Assembly (NCBI GenBank): GCA_020636135.1
Contig: JACJYK010000004.1
Span: forward strand, 62,001-126,000
Source: Lewinellaceae bacterium
Lineage (GTDB): Bacteria > Bacteroidota > Bacteroidia > Chitinophagales > Saprospiraceae
DNA: 64,000 bases
Direction: 5' to 3'
Positions 45,762-54,752 of this stretch are shown in pieces (position 1 is the first letter of the stretch; each line of letters starts with the position of its first letter). The position numbers and the translations under genes are program-made. The notes beneath the pieces were generated by a model that was not told the DNA's origin, did not search any database, and was given only the letters and a program-made list of their open reading frames with translations.

Positions 45762-47027
45762 ATGGCAGCATTAAACAGGTTCGATTATCCATCCAAGTTG
45801 GAATTGCATCGCATGGATCGCAGAATTTCCGGGACGGTTACGCTGGATGGCTCGAAGAGCATCAGCAACCGGGCTTTGATCCTGCGGGCGCTCTCCGGAA
45901 AAGATTTTCCTATTACCGGATTGGGAACCTCCAAGGACGTTTCTACCATGCAAGCCCTGTTAGCGTCCCAGAATGAGGTGCTGGATGCCGGCGCAGCAGG
46001 CACCACCTTCCGCTTCCTCACTGCTTATCTGGCTTGGTCCGGAAAGTCCTGCACACTGACCGGGAGCGAGCGGATGAAGCAGCGCCCCATCGGACCACTG
46101 GTTGAAGCCTTGCGAACCCTGGGCGCCCGGATTGAATACCTGGAAAATGAAGGTTATCCTCCTTTGCGATTCAGCGGTGGACAATGGGAACAAGTGACCC
46201 GCAGTCTTACGCTACCGGCCAGTGTCTCCTCTCAATACTTGTCTGCCTTGCTGATGATCGCACCCCGGCTCCCCATGGGACTGGAGTTGAATCTGGAGGG
46301 CGAGCTGGTTTCCAGGCCGTATCTTGAAATGACCCTGCATATGATGGGTTTTTTCGGAGTCGATCACACCTGGAGTGGGCAAACCATCACGGTTGAACCA
46401 CAAGCCTATGAAGCCCGGCCATTCCAGGTAGAGGCAGACTGGAGTGCAGCCTCTTATTATTACAGTATCGCTGCCCTGAGTGATTACTGCGACCTCACGT
46501 TATACGGACTGCACCAGGAAAGTCTGCAGGGTGATGCGGCGATAGCCGGTTTCATGGAAAACCTGGGCGTCCATACCGAGTTCGGGGAAGGGTACATCCG
46601 GCTTTCACGAACCTCCACGCCACCGAAACCGTTTTTTGAATACGACTTCATCAATTGCCCCGATCTGGCTCAGACAGTTATTGCCTGTTGTGGGGGATTG
46701 GGAGTCAAGGGAGTCTTTCAGGGATTGCAGACCTTGTACATCAAAGAAACCGACCGGATTGCAGCCATGCAGAACGAACTAAGGAAGTTGGACGTGGCTT
46801 TTTACCAGGATTCTGTACAAGCCAATACTTTTGTTGTTGAGGGCCAGGCTGCCTTCAGGATGACACCCGAATTTGCTACCTACGAAGATCACCGGATGGC
46901 GATGGCGATGGCCCCATTAGCCATATTAAACCCTATTGTCATCAAGGACCCCGGAGTCGTTGTCAAATCCTATCCGGCATTTTGGTCTGACCTGGAATCG
47001 CTGGGATTTGAAGTGACCACGTGCTAG
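45762..47027 (+). CDS. aroA: 3-phosphoshikimate 1-carboxyvinyltransferase (EPSP synthase)
   Basis: 421 residues, full length. It joins shikimate-3-phosphate and phosphoenolpyruvate. Motifs: LDGSKSISNRALILRAL (PEP/S3P-binding Lys and Ser), AGTTFRFLTAYLAW, SGSERMKQRPIGPL-type segment reading GSERMKQRPIGPL, VSSQYLSALLM, IKETDRIAAMQNELRKL and YEDHRMAMAMAPLA. Its TAG stop shares the palindromic CTAG (47024-47027) with the stop of the convergent OmpA-like gene. Confidence 0.95.
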   Translation: MAALNRFDYPSKLELHRMDRRISGTVTLDGSKSISNRALILRALSGKDFPITGLGTSKDVSTMQALLASQNEVLDAGAAGTTFRFLTAYLAWSGKSCTLTGSERMKQRPIGPLVEALRTLGARIEYLENEGYPPLRFSGGQWEQVTRSLTLPASVSSQYLSALLMIAPRLPMGLELNLEGELVSRPYLEMTLHMMGFFGVDHTWSGQTITVEPQAYEARPFQVEADWSAASYYYSIAALSDYCDLTLYGLHQESLQGDAAIAGFMENLGVHTEFGEGYIRLSRTSTPPKPFFEYDFINCPDLAQTVIACCGGLGVKGVFQGLQTLYIKETDRIAAMQNELRKLDVAFYQDSVQANTFVVEGQAAFRMTPEFATYEDHRMAMAMAPLAILNPIVIKDPGVVVKSYPAFWSDLESLGFEVTTC

Positions 47028-48223
47028 CTTTCCAGGCTGAGGATCTTTAGTTCGACACGCTGGTTTTTCTGCCTACCGTAGGGCGTATTGTCCGAGGCGA
47101 TCAGGTGGCTTTTACCGTAACCTTTAGCAATAATGCGACGTGCGTCGATCCCTTTGTCGACCAGGTATTTGGAGACAGACTGAGCCCGGTTGAGGGAAAG
47201 CTGCTGACAAAACACATCCTCGCACAATCCATTGGTATGCCCTCCGATCTCGATGCGTACATTTTTGTTTTGCTTCAAAAAGGCATACAGCTCATCGAGA
47301 ACCGGAAAGTACTTCGAATCGATGTCAAAGGAATTCTCCCGGAAATACAGATTGCGGATGGTGACCACCTGTCCCACCTTTAGGTCACCATACAGTTCGG
47401 TTAAGACGCGAATTTTCGGTTGGGAAGGTTTCTCTTCTTCAGGCACTGGTGTCGGGGTTACCGGAGGTGTTTCGGGGCGCTGAGGCTGGGTTTGAGGCCG
47501 GGCAGGCGGAGCCTGATTTACAACTTTAGGTTCTTCTTCCTCTGCCACAGGAGGGGTAATCTCCGGGTCAATGGCTGGTAGTTCATCATCACAGGGAATC
47601 GGCTCCAGGGCGCTGGCATGGTCCACCAGAACATTGCCATTGTAGGGCATCAAGACCGGCGTCTTGTAATACGCTTCCAGGATGATGAATTTATAATGCT
47701 GCTTGGGCTCCAGCTTGAAATTATACTTCCGCCAGTCCGCATTCTCTATGGGCGGGGTCTCGGCGAGCATCTCTGCACGATCGCAGTAATCGTTGCCTCC
47801 CCAGATCCGCAGCACGATAGGTTTTGTAAAAGATTTTAGTGGTGAATCCTCTTTAGCATCCAGCTTGCTGAGATAAACATTGGACCGGCACAGGTAGAGC
47901 GAAAAAGAGTAGCAAGTGCCTGCATGCATGGCCGTGGTTAGCGCCTGGGTTACACGTTCCCAGGTTTCATTTTCACGTACAACCATGCCCAGGTAGGTTC
48001 TTCCGTCCTGCGCAGGACGAGTCACGCTGAACTGACCGGAGGGTTGAATATCCGGTGGGGTCTCCCCCGGCCAACCGCAGTCACGCCACCCCAACGGGGC
48101 CTGGCAACACTGCGGTATCCCTTCAAATGAGGAGTTAAATAACTCAATGGATCCTGGAGCATGCTGCCCCCGGGCTACCAGTGAAATAAATAAAAAAAGA
48201 AGAGTTACTGTTTGGTTCCGCAT
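47024..48223 (-). CDS. OmpA-family outer-membrane protein
   Basis: 399 residues from the ATG at 48223, where the signal peptide begins (MRNQTVTLLFLFISLVARGQ). A beta-rich domain (about 20-215) starts with SIELFNSSFEGIP-QCC and resembles a carbohydrate-binding-like fold. A Pro/Glu-rich linker (about 225-280) leads to a C-terminal OmpA peptidoglycan-binding domain (about 300-399; VRIEIGGHTNGLCED, SLNRAQSVSKYLVDKGI, KGYGKSHLIASD). It should tie the outer membrane to the cell wall. Confidence 0.88.
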   Translation of the reverse strand: MRNQTVTLLFLFISLVARGQHAPGSIELFNSSFEGIPQCCQAPLGWRDCGWPGETPPDIQPSGQFSVTRPAQDGRTYLGMVVRENETWERVTQALTTAMHAGTCYSFSLYLCRSNVYLSKLDAKEDSPLKSFTKPIVLRIWGGNDYCDRAEMLAETPPIENADWRKYNFKLEPKQHYKFIILEAYYKTPVLMPYNGNVLVDHASALEPIPCDDELPAIDPEITPPVAEEEEPKVVNQAPPARPQTQPQRPETPPVTPTPVPEEEKPSQPKIRVLTELYGDLKVGQVVTIRNLYFRENSFDIDSKYFPVLDELYAFLKQNKNVRIEIGGHTNGLCEDVFCQQLSLNRAQSVSKYLVDKGIDARRIIAKGYGKSHLIASDNTPYGRQKNQRVELKILSLES

Positions 48224-48489
48224 TGGTTGTGTCGATCCGGTCACTTTCTTTTTAGGAAAGGTTTAAGATCCGGCAAATAGTTTTAATCGGCTACAATTTA
48301 AGACCAATTTAACGATTCTGGCAAGGGAATGTTCGCCTGCTTCCAACCCCAAGAATGAAATCGGGATTAGTTTTTATCTGCCGGTGTAATAAGATCCGAA
48401 GATTTATCCAGCTAGATCAAACAAAAACAGCCGGTCTGACCCAAGCCACACCGACTGTTCCTACTGTGTTCTACTTTATTTTGAGGACC

Positions 48490-49200
48490 CTAGCCGCGGC
48501 CCTGCTGGCCGAATACGCGGCGCAACAGATCGGTGGTGCGGGCACCCACATTGGTGCGGATCTCTTTTTCTTCTTTTTCAACCATGCTGAACAAGCCGTT
48601 CAGCGCCTGCGTATTCACATAGTCATCCAGCTTGGGATTCATCTTCTTGACCAATGGGATCTTGTTGTAGGCGGTGACCGCGGATTCCCAGTAGGACAAG
48701 GCATTAACCTTTTCCAGCGAGCTCACGATAACCGGTTTAAAGGCATCGTACAGTGGCTGGTAAGTTTCTTGCTTGAGGTAAACGGTGGCTGCATTATCCT
48801 GGCCTTTCAGGATATTCCAGGCATCGCCGATGGTCATCGACGTGATGGCATCCACAAAGATGGGTTTCGCTTTTTGTGCAGCATCTTCGGCAGCCCGGTT
48901 CAGCTTTTCAGTCAGCTGTTCTTCAAAGTCGGCGAATCCCGGAATCACCCGGAGCTTGTTGGCGATGGTGCGAGCTTCTTCCGGCATCAGGATCTTGTAC
49001 GGACTTTTGTAATAGCCGTCTGCTTTTGCCAGCGCCTCGGCGCCTTTGCTGATACCCACCGTGAGGGCTTCCTTCAATCCTTTACCCACCTCCTCCGTGG
49101 TGACAGGCATGGTCCCGGCCTGGCTCAATACACCGTTCAGGGTGGCACACGACATCAGGCTGAAAGCCGTCAAGGCCAGCAGTAAGGTTCTTTTCTTCAT
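48490..49200 (-). CDS. DUF4197 lipoprotein
   Basis: 236 residues from the ATG at 49200, where a lipoprotein signal starts (lipobox SLMSC); the frame is open 15 codons further upstream. The rest is a helical DUF4197 domain: GLKEALTVGISKGAEALAKADGYY, YKILMPEEARTIANKLR, FVDAITSMTIGDAWNILKG, LDDYVNTQALNGLFSMVEKEE. Function unknown; common in envelope fractions of Proteobacteria and Bacteroidota. 56 bp after folB. Confidence 0.88.
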   Translation of the reverse strand: MKKRTLLLALTAFSLMSCATLNGVLSQAGTMPVTTEEVGKGLKEALTVGISKGAEALAKADGYYKSPYKILMPEEARTIANKLRVIPGFADFEEQLTEKLNRAAEDAAQKAKPIFVDAITSMTIGDAWNILKGQDNAATVYLKQETYQPLYDAFKPVIVSSLEKVNALSYWESAVTAYNKIPLVKKMNPKLDDYVNTQALNGLFSMVEKEEKEIRTNVGARTTDLLRRVFGQQGRG

Positions 49201-49256
49201 AGTTTTGGTGTTGACGATTTGTATATAAGACGCACAAGGCGTCAAAAAGCTTGTTA

Positions 49257-49643
49257 TTAAAAACTTAAATCTTTGCGTTTGGGTTTTTTCCTCCTGAGGC
49301 TGTGTTCAACATAAAAGCGCTGCGAAGGGCCTGCCAGAGGAGGATGCAGCTTGGAGATACGGACGCGGGTCTTTTTTACCTCCGGGTATTTACGGTGCAG
49401 CAGTTCGGCGAGCTCCACACATACGGACTCCAGCAATTTCCTGGTGCGCTCCATGCGCCGGGCACACAGGTTGTAAACCTTTTCGTAATTGACGGTATGC
49501 CGGATACCATCTTCCCGACCGGCCTTGGTAAAATCAAGGTCGAGGTACACGTCGACCACAAAATAATTTCCTTTCTTCCGCTCCTCTTTGTAGTACCCGT
49601 GGTAGGCATAAAACTGCATGCCTTCGATGGCAATGGTTCCCAT
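49257..49643 (-). CDS. folB: Dihydroneopterin aldolase
   Basis: 128 residues with family landmarks IAIEGMQFYAYHGYYKEERKK, FVVDVYLDLDF, HTVNYEKVYNL (the active-site Tyr), LLESVCVELAELL and RVRISKLHPP. It splits 7,8-dihydroneopterin to 6-hydroxymethyl-dihydropterin in folate synthesis. The basic tail (RRKKPKRKDLSF) is a small extension. Confidence 0.93.
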   Translation of the reverse strand: MGTIAIEGMQFYAYHGYYKEERKKGNYFVVDVYLDLDFTKAGREDGIRHTVNYEKVYNLCARRMERTRKLLESVCVELAELLHRKYPEVKKTRVRISKLHPPLAGPSQRFYVEHSLRRKKPKRKDLSF

Positions 49644-49665
49644 ATGATGATGGCTTTATGAAGTG

Positions 49666-49673
49666 CAAATCTA
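49666..49673 (-). promoter_or_regulatory. Candidate -7 element for folB
   Basis: On the minus strand TAGATTTG matches TAnnTTTG exactly, 22 bp upstream of the folB ATG (49643), just outside the tandem repeat. Confidence 0.5.
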
Positions 49674-49685
49674 ATCGGATTAGCC

Positions 49686-50255
49686 TTCAATTCAACATTC
49701 AACACTCAACATTCAACATTTCACATCTGGTCTGCCGTGCCTTCAGCACTCCTTTCATTTATTATCTTTTCCTGCGGATTGAAATCCGCAGCTATACCAT
49801 CTTTCGAGCCTCCGGCTCTTTGCTCTTAATAACCTCAAATGGTATCTGGAACTTTTCAGAAGTTTCAATTCAACATTCAACCCTCAACATTCAACATTTC
49901 ACATCTGGTCTGCCGTGCCTTCAGCACTCCTTTCATTATTATCTTTTCCTGCGGATTGAAATCCGCAGCTATACCATCTTTCGAGCCTCTGGCTCTTTGC
50001 TCTTAATAACCTCAAATGGTATCCACAACTTTTCAGAAGTTTCAGTTCAACATTCAACACTCAACATTCAACATTTCACATCTGGTCTGCCGTGCCTTCA
50101 GCACTCCTTTCATTTATTATCTTTTCCTGCGGATTGAAATCCGCAGCTATACCATCTTTCGAGCCTCTGGCTCTGTGCTCTTAATAACCTCAAATGGTAT
50201 CCACAACTTTTCGGCTCTTTCAATTCAACATTCAACATTCAACATTCAACATTTC
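49686..50255 (+). repeat. 178-bp tandem repeat, three copies plus a partial
   Basis: Units start at 49686, 49864, 50041 and (partial, 37 bp) 50219, spaced 178, 177 and 178 bp and nearly identical. Each unit opens with a run of short ATTCAAC-like words. It then has three hairpins: GTGC-CTTCA-GCAC, CTGCGGATT-GA-AATCCGCAG (49772-49791 in copy 1) and GAGCC-TCC-GGCTC. It fills the gap between divergent folB and gcdH. The open frame running through it has the artificial look of translated repeats and is not taken as a gene. Confidence 0.92.
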
Positions 50256-50267
50256 CCCCGCTTCTCC

Positions 50268-50275
50268 TACCTTTG
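50268..50275 (+). promoter_or_regulatory. Candidate -7 element for gcdH
   Basis: TACCTTTG matches TAnnTTTG exactly, 22 bp before the ATG at 50297 and 13 bp after the last partial 178-bp repeat unit. Confidence 0.55.
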
Positions 50276-50296
50276 CCGGCAAAATAAGTCCAACAT

Positions 50297-51487
50297 ATGA
50301 AAAGCGCTAACCGAGTCGATAAATACCAGCATCACGATTACTACCTGATGGATGAGTTACTGGAAGAAGAGCACCTGCTGGCCAGGGCCGCGGTCCGGGA
50401 TTGGGTCAAATCAGAAGTCACTCCGATTATTGAAGACTATGCCGATCGTGCCGAATGCCCTACCCATCTGTTCAAAGGCCTGGCTGAAATCGGCGCCTTT
50501 GGACCCAGCCTGCCGGTTGAATATGGCGGCGGAGGCATGGATGAGATGGCTTATGGCGTGATTATGCAGGAATTGGAACGAGGTGATTCCGGAATCCGCT
50601 CGATGGCATCTGTCCAGGGATCGCTGGTCATGTACCCGATCTACCGCTTTGGCAGTGAGGAACAACGCAAGAAATACCTGCCCAAACTGGGTTCCGGCGA
50701 CTTTATCGGTTGCTTTGGCCTGACCGAGCCGGATTACGGTTCCAATCCTGCCGGCATGGTTACCAACATCAGGGATGATGGCGACGCCTACATCCTCAAC
50801 GGCGCCAAAATGTGGATCACCAACTCACCGGTTGCCGATCTGGCAGTGGTCTGGGCCAAAGATGAAGAAGGTGTCGTTCGTGGTATGGTGGTTGAAGCGG
50901 GCAGCCCCGGCTTCTCCGCTCCGGAGATCCATGGCAAATGGTCGCTGCGGGCATCCATCACTGGCGAGTTGATCTTTGAAGACGTACGGGTACCAAAATC
51001 TCAGGTCTTCCCGGAGGTCCGGGGCATGAAAGGTCCATTGTCCTGCCTGTCAAAAGCGCGTTACGGCATCGCCTGGGGGGCCCTCGGAGCAGCACTGGAC
51101 TGCTACGATTCCTCCTTACGGTACAGCCTGGAGCGCATCCAGTTTGACCGGCCCATCGGCCAGTTTCAATTGACCCAGAAAAAATTGGCCGAAATGATCA
51201 CCGAGATCACCAAGGCTCAACTGCTGACCTGGCGGCTCGGCACCCTGGCCAATAAAGGCAAAGCCACACCGGCCCAGATCTCGATGGCCAAGCGCAACAA
51301 TGTGCATACCGCGCTGACAATTGCTAGGGAAGCCCGCCAGATCCACGGAGGCATGGGCATTACCAATGAATATCCGGTGATGCGTCATATGATGAACCTG
51401 GAAACTGTGCTCACCTATGAGGGTACGCACGACATCCACCTGTTGATCACCGGGTATGATGTGACGGGATTAAACGCATTTTCGTAA
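50297..51487 (+). CDS. gcdH: Acyl-CoA dehydrogenase, glutaryl-CoA dehydrogenase type
   Basis: A 396-residue flavoprotein with the three acyl-CoA dehydrogenase domains. Landmarks: GFGPSLPVEYGG-like segment, IGCFGLTEPDYGSNPAGM (FAD/CoA contact), MWITNSPVADLAVVWAKDE, and QIHGGMGITNEYPVMRH. The catalytic Glu375 lies in TYEGTHDIHLLI, the position and wording typical of glutaryl-CoA dehydrogenase in lysine and tryptophan breakdown. The decarboxylating specificity is inferred from this resemblance. Confidence 0.9.
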   Translation: MKSANRVDKYQHHDYYLMDELLEEEHLLARAAVRDWVKSEVTPIIEDYADRAECPTHLFKGLAEIGAFGPSLPVEYGGGGMDEMAYGVIMQELERGDSGIRSMASVQGSLVMYPIYRFGSEEQRKKYLPKLGSGDFIGCFGLTEPDYGSNPAGMVTNIRDDGDAYILNGAKMWITNSPVADLAVVWAKDEEGVVRGMVVEAGSPGFSAPEIHGKWSLRASITGELIFEDVRVPKSQVFPEVRGMKGPLSCLSKARYGIAWGALGAALDCYDSSLRYSLERIQFDRPIGQFQLTQKKLAEMITEITKAQLLTWRLGTLANKGKATPAQISMAKRNNVHTALTIAREARQIHGGMGITNEYPVMRHMMNLETVLTYEGTHDIHLLITGYDVTGLNAFS

Positions 51488-51530
51488 GATCGCAGGAAGG
51501 TCTCTCGCAGCGAGCAGGCAACACAAAATA

Positions 51531-51570
51531 AAAAGGAGGCGCCGGATGAAAATTCAGCGCCTCCTTTTTT
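51531..51570 (+). terminator. Bidirectional terminator between gcdH and the beta-barrel gene
   Basis: A perfect 12-bp stem (AAAAGGAGGCGC at 51531-51542 with GCGCCTCCTTTT at 51557-51568) and a 14-nt loop, with T-runs on both strands. It serves convergent gcdH and the gene ending at 51596. Confidence 0.9.
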
Positions 51571-51595
51571 TGAGCTGTATAAGTATATCTTCTGG

Positions 51596-52420
51596 TCAGA
51601 ACGGTACCAGGGAGATCCCAATAGTAAAGGGATATAATTTTGCACCGGCATCCTGTTTTTCATCAAACAAGGGTGACATATTCAGCGTCCCGTACAGGTT
51701 GATCGGACCGAAGCCAACCTGGCCACGCAGACCATACTGGTATTTATTCAGGTTGAAATCATCGCGGATCTTCTCTTTGCCGTAGACACCACTCTTCTGC
51801 TTCAGGTTCGAGTTAAGTCGGAGGCCGCCATAGACACCAGCGCTGATCCGGAAGGAGCGGTGGTGGTGATTGGGGTTGGTCTCGATATTCAGCATGACCG
51901 GGATGGTCAGATAGGTCATCTGCAACCGGTTTTTACGGTAAGAGACGCCCTCATCGTTATTGATCGTCAACTGGGGTTGATTCGGCACCAGGCTGACGGA
52001 ATTGGCAAAAGCATAATCCTGGATATTGAACTCCATACCATGGAGCAGATTCAGGACACCACCAGCCAGGTTGATCCTTTGCTGGTAGAGGTGGATCTGC
52101 AGGTTGGTGCTTCTGCCGAGATCCTGATCAAAAGGATTGATTCCGTTATCCAGGTATAAGGGCACGTCTTCTACGTAGGATCCCACACCGATATCAAGCA
52201 AGAACCACCGGGTTTTGATTGGGTCGTGACGGTATCTGCTGCGGTGATAAACCGTAGACTTGGAGTCTGAATTCATTGAATGGCTGTACACGGTATCAGC
52301 CTGATAATGGTCCGTACGGTAGCGGGGTGTATGTAACATCGAGTCCTGCTGAGCAACCGCTGCGGTGCACCCGGCCGTTAAGACCAACGAAGTCAGGGCG
52401 ATTTTGAATGATAATTTCAT
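51596..52420 (-). CDS. PorT-type outer-membrane beta-barrel protein
   Basis: 274 residues with a signal peptide (about 1-23, AAVAQ) and a beta-barrel pattern in the last 200 residues: WFLLDIGVGSYVED, NRLQMTYLTIPVMLNIE, SFRISAGVYGGLRL and a final YPFTIGISLVPF ending in Phe. The motif TIPVMLNIE is common in Bacteroidota small barrels. It is the third gene of a sigma/anti-sigma operon (12 bp after the anti-sigma stop), so it may be a target or sensor of that system. Confidence 0.82.
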   Translation of the reverse strand: MKLSFKIALTSLVLTAGCTAAVAQQDSMLHTPRYRTDHYQADTVYSHSMNSDSKSTVYHRSRYRHDPIKTRWFLLDIGVGSYVEDVPLYLDNGINPFDQDLGRSTNLQIHLYQQRINLAGGVLNLLHGMEFNIQDYAFANSVSLVPNQPQLTINNDEGVSYRKNRLQMTYLTIPVMLNIETNPNHHHRSFRISAGVYGGLRLNSNLKQKSGVYGKEKIRDDFNLNKYQYGLRGQVGFGPINLYGTLNMSPLFDEKQDAGAKLYPFTIGISLVPF

Positions 52421-52432
52421 GTTCAGGTTTTT

Positions 52433-53353
52433 TTAATCTTTGGAAAATAGTCCGGCAAAAGCTTCCGGGATGACCGATTCTCTGATGGAAAAGGATCCAT
52501 CCTCGGTGTAGGCTTCCGGTCGTAACATACGTTTAAGAATATTGAGTCGATTGCGTTCCTCCGGCTGTGACACTTGTGCACTCAATGCTACAGCGGATTC
52601 GGCGATTGGATTTGTTTCTTCATCGTAGAGCAGTGTCACCACCGGGGCAGGCAAGGCGATGAATGCCATTTCCCGGGTAGCTGCTTCGGTCAGAGCTATG
52701 GCCTCATCGCTGGCGGGACTCGTTTCAAGTACTGCTACCTGATCATCCGCGCGGTCAGTGGCCACCGGTTTATTAATATCGGTGGTAGCAGGAACTCCGG
52801 ACGTAGCCGGTGCATGCCGGGCCACCTGAATGGTTGAGTTCCTGGATTTAGGCTCTGCAGCCGGTAATATCTGGTGTTTTCCTTCTTTACTTCTTTCAGC
52901 CTCTGAAGCTTCGCTGCTTCTGGTCAGTTCTTCAGGGCTCTGCTGCACTGCTGCCAACTGCTGGTTCGGATCCTGTGATACGATTGGATGATCGTTGTGT
53001 GATTCGCTGGCAGGCATGATCTTCTCTTCTCCGGCAGCCATAGGATGATTATCCGGCTGTGGTCGCCAGAACAGTCCAAAGACGATCAGCAGCGCGACGG
53101 ATGCGGCGGCAGCCAGCCAGTAGATGGGTCTAATGCGACGGGTTACACCCTCCGGTTTCAGGAGTCTGCTCTTGTCAGGATGGCTGACAACCTTCAGAGC
53201 GGGAGCGGTAAACTGCTGTTGCCATTCCACTTCCTCCCGGATATCCGGATGAGCATTCAGAAAAGTTACCATTTCTTCGCGCAGGTCCGGAGACAGGGTG
53301 CCATCCAGGTAATCGATGGCATATTTTTCGTAATTAAGGCGATTGATGGTCAT
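52433..53353 (-). CDS. Putative anti-sigma factor (single-pass membrane protein)
   Basis: 306 residues. The N-terminal cytoplasmic part (1-75) has YAIDYLDGTLSPDLREEMVTFL, like anti-sigma N-domains that lack the zinc motif. One transmembrane helix follows (about 77-93, PIYWLAAAASVALLIVFGLF). The long extracytoplasmic part is low in predicted structure and rich in Ser, Pro, Ala and Thr. Its ATG overlaps the sigma factor stop as ATGA, which implies coupled synthesis. Confidence 0.75.
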   Translation of the reverse strand: MTINRLNYEKYAIDYLDGTLSPDLREEMVTFLNAHPDIREEVEWQQQFTAPALKVVSHPDKSRLLKPEGVTRRIRPIYWLAAAASVALLIVFGLFWRPQPDNHPMAAGEEKIMPASESHNDHPIVSQDPNQQLAAVQQSPEELTRSSEASEAERSKEGKHQILPAAEPKSRNSTIQVARHAPATSGVPATTDINKPVATDRADDQVAVLETSPASDEAIALTEAATREMAFIALPAPVVTLLYDEETNPIAESAVALSAQVSQPEERNRLNILKRMLRPEAYTEDGSFSIRESVIPEAFAGLFSKD

Positions 53354-53838
53354 AATACGATCTTTTTTTCTTGCATAAATTCATGGATCTTTTTCCGCGC
53401 ACGGAACAAATTCACTTTAACCTGGCTCAAGGTAAGTTCCAGTTGTTCCGCTATTTCTTCATAAGCATGTCCCTCATATTCTCTCAGTAAAAAAATGCTG
53501 CGTTGTACTTCCGGCAAATGGTGCAGACATTCCCGGGCGAAATCCATCGTTTCAAACACCTCATCCGGTTCATAGCCCGAATCCTGCTGGGTATGGTTTT
53601 CAAAAGATACAATGCGGTGATTTTTCCTCCAGTCGTCGATGGAAGCATTCCGGGCGCTCACATACAGAAAAGCTTTCGCCTCCGGCATGCCAATCTGCTC
53701 CCGTTTCATCCATAGTTTTTCAAAACAATGCTGAACGATATCCTGGGCATCATCGATGTGACGGAAGCCCCGGTGCACGTACCGGTAAAGTGCATCGGCA
53801 TAATGTTCCACACATTGATTGTATTCTTTGGCATTCAT
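53350..53838 (-). CDS. ECF-type RNA polymerase sigma factor
   Basis: 162 residues with region 2 (about 10-75; YADALYRYVHRGFRHIDDAQDIVQHCFEKLW) and region 4 (about 105-155; LPEVQRSIFLLREYEGHAYEEIAEQLELTLSQVKVNLFRARKKI). It is of the classical RpoE-like subfamily, different from the two island sigma factors. It heads an operon with an anti-sigma and a beta-barrel gene, which suggests an envelope-stress or surface-remodelling regulon. Confidence 0.94.
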   Translation of the reverse strand: MNAKEYNQCVEHYADALYRYVHRGFRHIDDAQDIVQHCFEKLWMKREQIGMPEAKAFLYVSARNASIDDWRKNHRIVSFENHTQQDSGYEPDEVFETMDFARECLHHLPEVQRSIFLLREYEGHAYEEIAEQLELTLSQVKVNLFRARKKIHEFMQEKKIVL

Positions 53839-53961
53839 ACACCCTAATTACGGATTAGCATTACGGAAAGTTACAGGCTACCTGATTAATGCTAAATTTT
53901 TATTCGCAGGAAATAGCTACATCGTTTTATCAACAATAGAAGATACCATTCGCGGGTAAGA

Positions 53962-54549
53962 TCAGCTCTTGATCGAGAGCTCCGTCTGGAAGTAAATTCC
54001 CCGGTAAAATAGCGGTATCATCAGGATCAGATCCGACAGGTGCGCCACCCACTCGATACGGGGAATGCGTGACAAGGGGAAGGCTACTCCGGCAAGGCAA
54101 AGCAGGATGGCAATAATGATTGGCATTTTCTTTTTCAGGAGCAGGACTATCCCCACGATCAACAGACTCAATGGAAAGAGCGGGCCCGTCCAGAACAGCA
54201 ACAGATTAAAAACCATAGCATGGATGGAAGCCTGGTCAAGAAGAGCCTGCTGGGTAAGGTCAAATGCTTCACTGATCACACCCCAAAAGGCAAAATTGAT
54301 CCCACTGATACAACCAACCACCGCCAGAAAGTATCCCCACACCGAATAATGAGGTGTATCCTTCTCCAATAGTCCAAAAAGACTCTGAAGAGCATAGATC
54401 CAGCACACCAGGGATCCGATAAGGAGGGTTCCGCCGGTGAGACCATAGGCTCCGTTTTTCCAAAAAAAAGTGGAGGTAGCCATCAACAAGGGGGCTATAA
54501 AACAAGCTGCTCGCTGCAGTGATCTGGTTATGGTTGTTGCGTCTTTCAT
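53962..54549 (-). CDS. Multi-pass membrane protein of unknown function
   Basis: 195 residues from the ATG at 54549 (MKDATTITRS); ten more residues are possible from an upstream ATG. About six transmembrane helices cover most of the length. No recognised motif. It is divergent from ftsK and separated from the sigma operon by 123 bp. Function unknown. Confidence 0.65.
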   Translation of the reverse strand: MKDATTITRSLQRAACFIAPLLMATSTFFWKNGAYGLTGGTLLIGSLVCWIYALQSLFGLLEKDTPHYSVWGYFLAVVGCISGINFAFWGVISEAFDLTQQALLDQASIHAMVFNLLLFWTGPLFPLSLLIVGIVLLLKKKMPIIIAILLCLAGVAFPLSRIPRIEWVAHLSDLILMIPLFYRGIYFQTELSIKS

Positions 54550-54696
54550 TTTCCGGGTTTTGATTACAGGATAGGACATCCCCAGTGAGTAGTAAGTTAC
54601 ATGCTACAACCAATCCAAAGTACCAGGGCGTCGATATTGCCGTTGAATTTCCAGAAAAAAATTTCACATTACATTTTTTCTTTATATGTATAATTC

Positions 54697-54704
54697 TATA
54701 TTTG
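54697..54704 (+). promoter_or_regulatory. Candidate -7 element for ftsK
   Basis: TATATTTG matches TAnnTTTG exactly, with a T-rich stretch upstream. It lies 49 bp before ATG 54753 and downstream of the longer frame's start, so it supports the 54753 start for FtsK. Confidence 0.6.
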
Positions 54705-54752
54705 CGTGAAGATGCATTAAAAATATTCTTAATATCTAACTGTTTCAATCCC

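Noticed and set aside
48355..49185. 276-codon plus-strand frame opposite the DUF4197 gene
   Set aside because: It is antisense to a recognised family; its composition is a reverse-strand effect of GC-rich codons.
49686..50255. CRISPR array
   Set aside because: The repeating unit is about 178 bp with no unique spacers between copies and no cas genes nearby.
49658..50300. Two long plus-strand frames through the 178-bp repeat
   Set aside because: Their protein is a translated repeat (FNIQHSTFNISHLVCRAF recurring) with no independent coding signal.
54585..54752. 56-residue N-terminal extension of FtsK
   Set aside because: A promoter-like -7 element lies inside it, and the start at 54753 gives the usual FtsK N-terminus.
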